From: Trogon surrucura
Lineage: Eukaryota; Chordata; Aves; Trogoniformes; Trogonidae
DNA: 64,000 bases
Direction of reading: 5' to 3'
Assembly (NCBI GenBank): GCA_020746105.1
Contig: CM036617.1
Coordinates: 176,604,412 to 176,668,411, forward strand
The position numbers were made by a program, and so were the translations under genes. This document shows, piece by piece, positions 49,077 to 61,212 of this stretch. Below the pieces are notes generated by a model. That model worked only from the letters and a program-made list of their open reading frames with translations. It was not told the origin of the DNA and did no database searches. How positions within the stretch are numbered: position 1 is the first letter of the stretch; every line of letters starts with the position of its first letter.

Positions 49077-52000
49077 AATCATTATCTCCACATATATGAA
49101 ATTAAACCTGTTGTGGATTATTACCTCCAGTTACTTTCACACTAGTAAATATAATGACAGAACTTTGGTATTTTCAGCCATTGGAACCATAAAATTCTGG
49201 ATAATTACAGAGACAATTTGGACAAAAGGCAAAATATTCAGTTCTTTGGATGGTGCAGTGAACATGCTGCACTGTTGAAACAGTGTTAAAAAGCAATCAA
49301 AAGCAAGAGTAATATCTTTTGTCTCATTATTATACTGCCTCTTCTTTTCCTTTGAAAAATTGAAGCCCAAATATCAAAGAAACAGATTAGACAAAGGAGA
49401 GTAAAAATATTGCGTCTAAGGAAGAAGAGGAGAGACTGTGGTTATAGAAATTGCTAAAAAGCAATCATACTTCTTGCTGTGCTATGTCTTCAATGAAATT
49501 GCTACTGTAATTTTATTTTAAATGTTTAGTTTTATCAAAAGTGTGCAAAAAGGAATTGGTGCTTTATTAAGTCTAGTGGCTGTACTTACTTCCAGAAAAT
49601 GGCTAAATAAGGCTTTCATATAGAAGAGGAAGCTTAACCATTGTTTAAAGTATTTTCCGTTGAGGAAATTATTAATATACTTAGGCTTTTTATTCAGAAA
49701 TCTTTTTAATCTTTACTGTGATTTGTCAGAAATTAAGAAACATTTCTTGTAACAGGTGTAAATTTTCAGGGGAAAGTGAAGTGTGGGAACTGGGTGCTCC
49801 TCTGTAGACTCCTTCTTGCAAAACACTATTTTTCCCCAAAGACTGCAGTGTCTTTGGGGTTTGTTTGTTTGTTTAGCTAAATGACATAAATCTTTATGTA
49901 TTTGATGTGTATTTAACATACGTATTTCATAAATTAACATTTCCATCAGACCATATCCATTTTCATTTGCATCTATAATCTCTGTGAATCTCTCTAAATA
50001 TGCAATGGGGTGTGAAATGTGCCCTCCCTAAGTAAATGCAGTCTATTTTGCAAAGTCACAAGTGTAAATTTAATGGTTTGAAATATTTAATTCAGGTGTA
50101 AAAATTATGTGAATTATATACACACAACAAACCTTTTAAAGAAGATGAATTTGTGCCTCATACGGCAGGTGATTACATGTTTACTGTGACAAAAAGGTGA
50201 TTGATTTTTAAAGAAGGGCATCATTTGCTACTTATTTGCATGCACTTTTTTCCTTTATAGAACTGTTAAAATTATTACCACATTGGAAATCCTTCTTGTT
50301 AGCACTAAAATTGCAAAAATCACACCAAAACTTGGTGTCTTCTTCAATGCACCATAATTTAGTAAATAGGACATAAGCTACTGAAATTGCTTTACAGTGT
50401 GTGGGCCACATTTTATATTTAAACAATAAAACTCCAAATTAATTTAATAATCAGATAGCAACTAAATACTATGTATTAGTATTAATATATTAAATGGCCT
50501 TGTAGCTGATCTAAAGAGTATTATTTTGGCTATTTCATATTAACTTGATTTTTCAGGGCTATTTCTAGTGTCTGAGCGGAACCAGAAAACATATTTTCCA
50601 TTTCTGTTTTGCCAACCTATTTGAGACATGTCCTGAAAACCTAGTAGAGCTGAAGTATGTATTTTATTTCATCTTTTACACCATTGATAGATCTCTTTTG
50701 CTATGCCTTAAGATTATCATAATCAATTATCTTTGTATCTGAGCATGAATTCTATAAGATATTAAAATTCCCTCTAATATGTTAATGACTTTTTTATTTT
50801 CTGAAACCAGTTCATGTTGGTACACATGTAGTAAATTAGTTAAGATGTTAATATTGTTCTGCTTTAACTTGTAAGCAGTGCTTTCACAGTTTGTGGCAAC
50901 AATTTTCCTCCAATTTAGGAGCAATACTTCTCTCTCCCTGTTTCTGTAATAGGTACTTTCAATTACGAACAAACAAGTAATATGCTATAATTGAAATTGT
51001 GAAAATATAGATATAGAGATCTACTCTGTTTTTCGAAATGTCATGTTTACTTCATTAAAAGTGAAGTGCTGGAGATTGTGATAAAAGTATACACTTTATA
51101 CATACACACATGCAGAAGTGCATGCTTATTCTTTCATCTGAACTATCTCTGGCATTTATGCAAAGTATTAATTGTACTGAATCTTGTTAAAGTGAAAAAA
51201 AAAATTACATATGTTTCTCAAATGCTACAAAAAATATAATTTATGTATGATGAAGCTATGATGTCAGTGTGTTCCTGGGCCTCAGTGAGGCAACCATTAT
51301 TTAGAAAGTAATTGGAAGTCTAATTTTTGAACAATGTATTTGTCACTTCAGAAGCTGTGGCACTGACCAGTTCCTGTAAAGAAGGTTTAACACTGTGTCT
51401 CAAAAGTTCTGTCAGCCTCAGTTAAGCTTCTAGGCTTTTATCCAGTGAACTTTTCTGGTTTTGAAAGAATGTATTAGACTAGATTTAAGTGCAGTTGGTG
51501 ACTAGCCATGGAGAAAATTCTCACTGTAGAAGAACAGAAGTTTACAAGCAGTCCAGTTCTTACTTAAGTTAAAATACAGGAAACCTCTTCTGTGCCCTGA
51601 AAGGCTTTTAAAGCATAGTTTTCAACTAGAGATTTATGTCCAAGCTAGTACCTTTTGAAATAATACATGTTAGAAATAGATAGGTGGTTTTTAAAATCTG
51701 ACTAGATATTTAAATATTTCATGGTCTCTTCACAGCTGTGATTTTATTAGGCAACCTGAATTGTACCATTCAGGTAAATAAAAAAATATGCCTTTCTCTC
51801 TAGAGAAAGACATTACATATGTTATGATGTAGTTAGTGGTTATAGAAGTGATTTTTGAAAAAGTGGGAAAGTGCTGTTGGAATAAGCAGCTGCTGCTGAA
51901 ATTGAATTTCTAATCCTCTGCTTGAAAGCCTACTGTTGCCAAAATACAACAAAATTACGATCCAATAAGCAGGTGGCAACCAGTGTTTTAAACAAAACAC

Positions 52001-53030
52001 TCGAAGAGGCAAAGCATTAGAGTTAAATGCAATATATGTACTAAAATCATATATACCTAGTAGGAAAACCAGGTGCTCCATACCTGGTAACCCAGTAGAT
52101 ATGAACTACTGTTTGTAGGATGCCACAAAAACTCAGGTTGTTCTCAGATAATTCAAAAATGCTTCTACAAAGTCTAACTAATGACAGATTCACAGGGGTA
52201 TTGAAGTGGGGATTTATGTTTGGCCAGTAGCTCATGTCTGTTGGTGAAACCTGAAGAGTGCGAAAAGAGCTAATGAGTTTGGAACTTCCAAACTCTTGGC
52301 AGCTCCAAGAAGATGCTGTCCTACTTGCATGAGGGTGCAGAGTGACTTAAGATTCTCTTTAAAAATAATAGACAGAGTGCTTGCAAACTTGGTCTGTATT
52401 GTTAATTTTAACTATACCACGTTTAACCTTTCTGTCCTTTTCAGAAAGACACTCTGAGATAAGTGTTTCTGTGGAAGCTGCAAAGATCATGTGGTATACA
52501 TTTACAGGAAGCTGCGAAAACAAGGATGACTTTGTCTTAAAATATGGCATGTCTTAAGCGTTCAGTAAAAGAAATTATCAGAGAAAATCATTCTCCTCTC
52601 CCTAACGCTCTCCTCCTGCTATGTGTCAATAGTTAGGAAGCAATAATGAAATGCAAATTATGACTTAATAAGAACTCTTATGTCTACTATAGCATGCCTC
52701 AAAATCTACTAGCAGTTACCTGCTTGTTCATTTTCTCTCTTGTATCTATTATCAAATACAGTATTTGAAGTGAATGTAATGATGGGCAAACATCAGATGT
52801 TAACTTACTAATACATAATAAGAATGATCAAACTACATGTGTTCATAGCCTAAAAGCTTACCTTCATTTATCTTTCAAGTAGCATAAGAGTACCATCTCT
52901 AAATTTGCCATGTTGCACAAAGATAAACCAGATGTTCTTCCTATGTTGACAAATATAATAATGAAACACATCTAGTTTAGTTTTGCAACTTCCAAGGCCA
53001 TTAGATTTCTTGCTCTTATAAACAATTAAA
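49077..53030 (+). other. PPFIA2 intron segment
   Basis: AT-rich intron. No exon, RNA gene or repeat that I can name. A (GTTT)n run is near 49857-49873. Short minus-strand frames (62-82 codons) have no signature. Confidence 0.5.
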
Positions 53031-54208
53031 ATAGAATCATAGAATGTCTTAGGTTGGAAGGGACCTTAGAGATCGTCTAATCCAACCTCCCTGTCATGGG
53101 CAGGGATGCCCTTAACTAGACCAGGTAGCTCAAGGCCTCAGCCAACCTGGCCTTGAACATCTCCAGGGAGGGGGCATCCACAACTTCTCTGGGCAATCTA
53201 TTCCAGTCTTACCACCCTTGTACTGAAGAATTTCTTCCTAAGATCCAGTCTAAACCTATTCTCCTTCAATTTAAATCAATTTGCCCTTGTCCTATTGCTG
53301 GACACTCTTGTAAAAAATCCCTCTCCAGCCTTCCTGTAGGTTCCTTTCAGGTATTGGAAGGCAGTTATAAGGTCCCCCCAGAGACTTCTCCAGGCTGAAC
53401 AATCCCAGCTCCTGGAGCCTGTCCTCATAGCAGACGTTCTCCAGCCCCTGGATCATCTTTGTGGCCCTCCTCTGAACTTGTTCCAGCAGATCCATATCCC
53501 TCTTATGGTGGGAACACCAGAACTGGATGCAATATTCGAGGTGAGAACTCACAAGAACAGAATAGAGGGGGAGAATCACCTCTCTTGATCTGCTGGCCAC
53601 ACTCCTCTTAATGCAGGATATGGCCTGCATGAGTGCACTGTCTAGGCTGCATGAGCACACTGCCTGCTCATGTTGAGCTGCTTGTCTATCAACACCCCCA
53701 AATCCTTCTCTTCAGGGCTGCTCTCAACCCACTCTGTACCCTGTTTGTATTTATGCCTGGGATTGGCCTGACGCAGATGCAGGACCTTGCACTTTGGCTT
53801 GTTTAACCTCATGCAGTTTGCACTGGTCCATTTCTCAAGCCTATGAAGGTCCCTCTGGATGGCATCCATTCCCTCAAGCTAGTCCACCGCACCCTAAGGC
53901 TTGGTGTCGGCGGCAAACTTGCTGAGAGTGCACTGGATGCCTTTGTCCATGTCGCTGACAGAGATAAGGAACAGCTGACAAAGATGTTGAACGGCACCGG
54001 ACCCAGAACAGACCCATGAGGAACTCCACTTATCACTGGTCTCCACGTGGACATCCAGCCACTGACTAAAACTCTCTGAGTGTGACCTTCATCCAGTTTC
54101 TTATCCACCAAGAGGTCCATCCATCAAATCCATTTCTGTCCATCTTAGAGACAAGGATGTCATGTGGGACAGTCTCACATGCCTTGCACTGGTCCAGGTA
54201 GATGACTC
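53031..54208 (-). mobile_element. CR1 LINE, longest copy, reaching the RT domain
   Basis: This starts with ATAGAATCATAGAATG and extends nearly 1.2 kb. The minus strand encodes, in order toward the 3' end, an RT block with [18 protein letters not shown] (frame 53809-54120), the post-catalytic stretch [20 protein letters not shown] and [20 protein letters not shown] (53642-53869), and the C-terminal part [19 protein letters not shown] (53292-53660). These lie in different frames, so frameshifts separate them. Where the RT FADD motif should be, the minus strand at about 53906-53920 reads FAAD, so the first catalytic aspartate is alanine. The copy is 5' truncated and inactive. Confidence 0.95.
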
Positions 54209-54220
54209 AGGGTCATGTTT

Positions 54221-54395
54221 AGAATCAAAGAGTACCAAGTTGAAATGGACCTCAAGGATCATCTAGTCCAACCTTTTAAGGTAAAGAAATGCAGTTTAAA
54301 TGATATGGCCCAGCAACCCGTCAAACTGAGCCTTAAAACTGTCTGAAGTTGAGGAATCCACCACTTCCCTTGGACAACCATTCAGATAGAGTTAT
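54221..54395 (-). mobile_element. Second CR1 3' fragment adjoining the long CR1
   Basis: AGAATCAAAGAGTACCAAGT followed by GGACCTCAAGGATCATCTAG and CCAACCTTTTAAGG is a new CR1 3' end of another subfamily. It is followed by CCACCACTTCCCTTGGACAA. It starts about 12 bases after the preceding CR1 stops, in the same orientation. Confidence 0.82.
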
Positions 54396-56807
54396 CTGGA
54401 AAAAAAAATCAACCACTGCCATAATATGGATTAATGTATGTTACTCATACATCTACATAGGTTTACATCAGGCAGGGAGTACTAAAGAGATTCCAAGCAG
54501 ATAATTTGTCCTTAGACTTCTTGTTTTGACACCCTACTGCCTTGAAAAAGATCTCTGAGTTTGGTTTAAGGAAGTTTAATTCTATAGAAAAGAAGTGCTC
54601 TTTCTTGCCATTTTATGAGTTTAAAGAGAAATTTATGGTTCCCTTAAACACTTTTACTTTACTGTTTAGAAGCTTCATGCTTTGATGGGAAAATCCTAAA
54701 GCATAAACTTGTGTGGGAAGTAAAACATCACCAATAGACAGAAAAGTCTGTGATCTGAACATTCGTGTGAGCTGAACCTTTCTTGCAAATACACACACAA
54801 GTACTTCGGTATTGGTCAATTAAAATGGTCAATTTATCACAATTAAAAATTATCTAAAATATATTTTCAATTTCGTTTGTAGAAATCCAGAATGCTTAGT
54901 TTGGAAAAATCTTAATGGAATATTTCAACAGTAAGAGCTGTGTGACATTTCTGCTCAAAGTGAAGTAAATGTTATGGTTTTGTTTTCACAAACCAGCATT
55001 TTTTTGACAGAAGAATATCTCTCAGAGTCTCATATAAAAAACAGCTTTACTTAAAAGAAGAATGAGAAAAATAAACATTTTTAGTCTTCTGGAGCAGTAC
55101 TACCTCTGTTCTTATATCTGCATAATGGCATGTGACATACATTCACAATTTAATTTACCTTCCTCAATCTGTCCAACAATCTTTGCATTTTTCTCTACTG
55201 AAATTATCTGCACTTAAGTAATCAACAGCTGGGTTCTGAACTTTGTACTAACCTCACTTGCAAATCAGTGCTTTGCTTATGCAGCTTGTGTATGTAACAC
55301 TATTTTCTACACTTGTAGTGCACTCTTTTTGGAACTACAAAGTGTGAGGTGCACTTTGTGCACTTCATCTGCAAACACTGCTCTTATTCCCTATCTCTTC
55401 GGCCTTAATTATTCTTATGTACTAATGCATGTTGTGATGGTGTAGAAAAGTCCTCAGTTTAGCTTAAACAAAGCTTTCTTCTTGCAACCATCTGTCTTAA
55501 TCTGTGCCTATTCTGTGCATTGTAAGCAGTAGAATTACCTGTAAAATGCACCTCATGGGAGTCATGGCTGTATTTTGAAACACAAGTAAAAATTACTGTG
55601 GGCATTTGCCCAAGGAGAGATATAAATAGAGAGATACTGGTGTTCTTGGTCCCCTCTTTTAAACTAGTATGAGAGATCTCTCCCAAAAGAATCACAGCCC
55701 TCTGAAATTGCATGAAGTTCATGAGTAGCCAGCTAAAACTGCTGCAACTTAAAGAAGCTACTAAGGTTATCTGAAATTATACTGGTATTTCTGTGGTTAC
55801 TGTTAGCCGGAGTTTCTCTCAGAGGTGTACACGAAGTTTAACTACTGGATGAAGTTCAATCTAAAAGGAGTCTGAAAAAGGATTAGGATGTATCTCTGAC
55901 TGGCCAACTAGAGAAGGGAACGCAAAGAAAACAGCCTGCAGCCAAAGAGGAAAAATGGATTTTTCACTGTGATACTAACACAAGAAGCTGATGAGCTGCT
56001 CTGTTCTCATCAGTCTATTCCCTTATGTGAACCCATGTCCGAAGGGATAATGGTAATTTCTGCCTTGTCAAATTCTCCTCTTCTTCCTGATTATCCTTGC
56101 ACCAGTGATTCAATCATCTGACATTCTGTTGCAGATTAATTCCCCCCTCGTGGCTTTTTTTTTTTTTTTTTTAATGGAGACAGGATATGGATTAAATACA
56201 GAAATACATGTTGAATAAGCACAAGATTATAATTTTAAGAGGTTCCTTTACGACCAAATGCTTTTATATCAGCAGAAAGGAAAGGGAAGTAGGAGTGAGA
56301 CACAGGACAGTAGGTGATTGGGAAGATAGGATGTGATGGGGAAATTGTGTTCTGGATAAAATGTCAAGAGGATGGGAGAATGGAAAGTTGTGCTGGTTGT
56401 ATCACTTCCAGGAGACTCCATGAAAGGCTGAAGTTACGTGCAGGTACAGCACTGAATCCCTGTGAGTATTCTGTCACTGTGAAAGGAACAAACACAAACA
56501 CTGAATATTTTTCAGAGTGGTGTATAATTAATTTCCTGACATCAAAGATGAGTGATGGGAATTAAAATTCAGATGACTTGTAGGCAATAATACACCTTAA
56601 AAACTCACAGCAATATACTAATCTGAGGTAGTCATCACTGAGGAGAGTAAGGCACAAAGAAGAAACAGAAGCATGGACCTTTACATTCCATTTTTTATGC
56701 ATTCCTCTCTCCAGAAGTATCCAAAAGGCTCAAACAAAAAGAGAGACATAAGATGTGTATAAGAAATTGAGAGGGCCAGAATAATTGAATAGTCCTATAG
56801 ATTTTGA
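54396..56807 (+). other. PPFIA2 intron segment
   Basis: AT-rich intron with an 18-T run at 56155-56172. No exon, RNA gene or named repeat seen. Confidence 0.5.
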
Positions 56808-57190
56808 GAGAATATGGGTTGTTCAGCCTGGAGAAGAGAAGGCTTCAGGGAGATGTTATTGCAACCTTTCAATATATAAAGAGGGCTTATAAGAAAGATA
56901 GAGAGACTTTTTACCAAGGCCTGTAGTGATAGGACTAAAGGGCAATGGTTTTAAACAGAAAAAGGATAGATTTAGATTAGATATTAAGAAGAATAGGCTG
57001 TTGAGGCACTGGAACAGGTTGCCCAGAGAAGCTGTGGAAAGCACCTCCCTGGAAGTGTCCAAGGCCAGGTTGCACAGGATGTTGAGCAACCTGGTCTAGT
57101 GAAAGATCCTCCTCACAGCAAGGGGGTTTGGACTAGATGATCTTTAAAGGTCCTTTCCAACCCGAACCATTCCAGGATTCTATGATTATG
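56808..57190 (+). mobile_element. CR1 LINE 3' fragment, sense orientation
   Basis: The plus strand reads GTTGTTCAGCCTGGAGAAGA, GGCACTGGAACAGGTTGCCC and GACTAGATGATCTTTAAAGG and ends in AGGATTCTATGATTATG, a CR1 3' octamer tail. It is the only CR1 in the window on the same strand as the gene. The ORF2 remnant is broken by indels. The minus-strand open frame at 56856-57089 is its antisense shadow. Confidence 0.93.
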
Positions 57191-58575
57191 AGTGCTAGAC
57201 ACACTGAAATAATTTAACCATATCATTGAAGCTAAATATGGTAGGGCAGGATAGGTGATGCAACCATCTTTCCGAACATCAAGCATTGCAGAAATTAATT
57301 AAAAAATGAGATGCCTGTTGAAGACATTCCCTATACATAGGAACAACTTTCATGTTGATGGTATCCAGACAGGAAAATACCAAATGTGTTAGTAAGCTCT
57401 GTCTCCTGTTCTCCTTATAATTAAAATGATCTCCTTATTGTTAAAAATTCATTGTACAAAATCTTTGCTATGTGTAACAAGCTTTTTCACCTTTTGGAGG
57501 AATTCAAGTGTAGATATTAGAGAAGAGATTTAAGGATCACCAAGTGTTAGTCCCTTAAATTCCAGATGGAAAGAAAGCCCCTAGCCAATCTTTTGAACTT
57601 TGAACCTTCTCCTTTTATAGTACAGTAGCTTTACTCCAACCAGAACTTTTTAAAACTATTATGTACTTTAGTCTTTCTTGGGAAATATTCTTTAAACATA
57701 CTAGAGGCAAAAAAGTTGCTCATTTTACAGAATCTTTGGTGAAGATACCACACTGTATATCTTACTGAAAAGACAAAGTTTTTTATTTTAAAGCTTAATG
57801 CCCTAAGCTACCTTTCCACTTCAAGGAAAGCAGTTTTTACAAACGTTGCTTAAGAGCTTTCACCTGAAAATAATTAATTAAAGAAATAAACAACAACACC
57901 TAAGAGTGATATGACCGTTTACTTGCAATATATAGTGGATAAGGAGTTTAATATATCTGTCTGAAAAGGTAAAATTAATAGCCAAATTTAATGCCTCAGA
58001 CAGGAAACTTTAACAGTTATAAAGATCTCGAGGTTTTCATAGGCCCTCCAAAATCTGAAATCCTATAATTCATAATACTTTCCTGTAGTCATCCCAGACT
58101 AACTATGTGCACTGTGGCATCTGTCACCTAAATCATGCACAGTATTGGTGAAGTGGGAATATTTAATTTACTAAACTGTCTGGAATAAAACAGTCCATAT
58201 ATTAGGAGCACTGTGCTTTGTCCCAGTGAAATAGCACAGTTCTGAAGTGAATACGAGAGGGTAGCGTGAGATATTCACTGGGGGAGGTCCTTTAAGGACA
58301 TCGACTATAAAAATTCCTGCAGTGACTGGGATGTTAGCTCCAGAGCCACGTGTTGGCAGTTTCAGAAAATCTCTCCAGCAGCCCACTTTATTAACCCCAG
58401 AGAAAATGGTACGGGAGGAGGCCCTTTGTAGATCCTCCCCACATTTTTCAGGGTGCACTGGAATTTCAGATTTTCAGTTAGCGTGGAAGGTTGTGCTGAT
58501 GTGCTTCAGCTATCATTTTTAATTGTTAAAAAATAATTATAGCTTTTTTGGTTTGATGTTTTTCATTTCTTGCAG

Positions 58576-58640
58576 AGAGATTTGTTCTCAGATGTGATGA
58601 GCCAAAGCCATGCTCCCTATGAAGCTGCTAATGATGCATG
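58576..58640 (+). other. Candidate cassette exon with splice-like boundaries
   Basis: A long T-rich tract with TTTTCATTTCTTGCAG ends at 58575, and GTAAAAG starts at 58641, bounding 65 nt. Joined to the phase-0 liprin exon it reads RDLFSDVMSQSHAPYEAAND with no stop, but 65 is not divisible by three, so inclusion would shift the downstream frame. The next in-frame codons across the donor are TGG TAA. The translation matches nothing I know in liprins. It may simply be a chance pairing of splice-like sites. Confidence 0.2.
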
Positions 58641-61150
58641 GTAAAAGTGATGTGCTTGCTTCAAGCTAGTGATTTGACTGACATTTCTCTTAAAAATAAA
58701 CCAAATTCCTTTTAATGTACATTTAGAAAAGAATGTAAATACCTTGTATGTTATGCATGAAGAACAGTTTCAATAATCTTTGCTTTTCCAGTTACCCCAC
58801 TTCCCAGTGGGAGCTGGGTATGCGTTTCTTTTTGAACAGAAGTGAAAGATACTCCTACTTAGTGTGATCTTCCCAAATCTGAGTATGTTTATAAATACAT
58901 ACTTATAAGGGGAATTTATGCAGTAGTCACAGAGGCACATATTTTATTAAAAAACAATTTACTATTATTTATGAAATCTGTATTTTTAAAAATTATATAT
59001 TTCTAAACCAAGAATTTAGGAACAACTTGAAGCTTCCTGTCATTATTAAAGTATTTGCGATATATAAGTACAGAATAAGGCAATGTTAGAAACAATAATG
59101 AAGAGAAAATATGCCCAACTCGAGGAAATTTTTGATGACTTTCTCTACATGTTCCTAACTCTTGCTTTTCTTCTTGTAAAGGACTTGCATTATTATTGCC
59201 TTGCTTCCTAAACCAAAAATTGTGTTTTTATAACTGATCATCTCAGGAGAGTCGAGGTAGCATCGCTGCTGCTTAATTGCACACAGATATGAAGAGAAAG
59301 CCAGGCCATGCCTGTCAGACACAGACCCAAACTGCGAGAAGCACAGCCACGTTATCTCAAGGGAAATGCAAGGCAGCGTTGTGTGCCTCAAGGAGGGAAA
59401 GGCAAAAAGAACAAAACTCATTTCACAAGAAATGTGCTTAGAGCAATGCCCTGAGAAAGATGTCATCCACTGCTGGAGGTGATGGGGGAGAGGAACAGTT
59501 TGCTTTAATAGTTTGTGCTGTTTGCACAGCTACATTCCTATTTGTGCTACAACTGAGTGATCTGAGAGCTCCAGTAGTTGCAGCCATGCTTCTCCCTGTG
59601 TAGCTTACTTTTAACTTGAGAATGACTCCTGACTGCATAAATTACACAGAAGAGATCACCGCGTGCCCTCCATATCGGACCTCCTCTGTCATCAACAGTG
59701 AATTGTAAGAGTACAACCGTGGTGGCTGTAATTTGAGGAAAAATTCACAGGATGACTGATTAGATTTTCTTCTGACATTTTAATCATCATAAAGGCTCAC
59801 TGCTGCTTTGTTGCAGTGAAACCTTTGTGAATTGGATAATAAATACATGTCATATATTTGAAGGATGACTCCTTTCCCTGAAATTAGTTAAGCTTGACTA
59901 AATGTTGAAAATGCTACAGTGCTATCAGTTGGCAAATAGGTTGGTTTTCCTTAGAAATGTTCTTAGACTGTTCAACACATTTATTTTAAAATATTGTGCA
60001 GCACCTAGTTTAAAATCAATACTGTATATTTTCTAGAAACTTAACTGCTAATGGACAGTTTATTTGAACAGTTTATTACTATGATAACCAATTTAATATA
60101 TTGCAGCTTTTCTGAGAAATGCTAATTGGAACTGACTTTATCCCAGTACTATTTATATGATTTCAGAACAACTTGCAGTGGATTTGGATAGTATCCTTTC
60201 CATCAGCACCTAATTGGCAGGAAACAAGATTAATAGTACATGAGGAGTTCTTCAAAAAGTTGATTGCTTGTAAGCATGCTAAAATACCTGCAGAACTGCA
60301 TGGCACTCACAACACCTACCGTGTAAAGTTACTGAGACTAGTGAAACAAGTAGATTTAGCTTTCAGACATTGTTAACTAACTTATCAAAGTAATTTGGGA
60401 AAAGCTTCTCAGACTGGGTGTCCTAAATCAGTAGATACTTTTCTGACATTCAGGCTTAGGTGTTTCTTTGTGGGTAGATACGTCTTACGAGTTGCATGGC
60501 TACAAACAATTCTAATAACAACCCAGGAATTATTCCTAAAACTTGACATTTGCCTCGAGCATTTAGAACCATTTTTAACACATCCAATTGTTTCTGTATA
60601 GTACCTAGGGGTTTTTTATATCCTGCTTATTATGTGTCTAGTTTACAAAAGTATGTACACAACATATGTCTTTTCTATTTCCTTCTTTCCAGAACAGTTT
60701 TAGCACAAATTAGTACATAAATAGTTACTGTTATTAATGTTGGCGTTAGTCTAGAATAATTTGTTATACTCACTCATCTATATTTCGCATGCTGATCATG
60801 TTGAAAATCAATGAAGCATGTGAAATTGTAAACGACAAAGTGGAAGCATTTACAATTCCACCCACTTCTGCTTACAGATTAACTTAAACCATAAAAAAAT
60901 AAAATCCCCATGATACTGAAGGCCAACAGTATGAAGACTAGCCATGTGAAATTTGTCATGCCCACACATGGAGATTTGTATCTTTTGTACCAAAATTTCA
61001 TGTAAGGGATTCAAACAATAAAGCAGCTGTAGTGATGTGTACATATTTCTGTTGTAGATGCTTTGCGCACACTGATTCATACCTGTGATGTTTTTTGTAT
61101 AGCATCTAAGTTTGTGCTGGTAAAACAAGAAGAGAGGGAATGCAGCAGTG

Positions 61151-61212
61151 TGGCTGAATTGCTCAAGGTCACTTTTATGAAGTTAGCAGCAGAGGTAGGA
61201 CTAGAAGTCAAC
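61151..61212 (+). repeat. MIR-like SINE relic
   Basis: TGAATTGCTCAAGGTCACTT, followed by AGTTAGCAGCAGAGGTAGGA and CTAGAAGTC, follows the MIR core order (gacttgcccaaggtcacaca, agtaagtggcagagc, gggattcgaac). It is diverged but more convincing than the relic at 40466. Confidence 0.55.
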
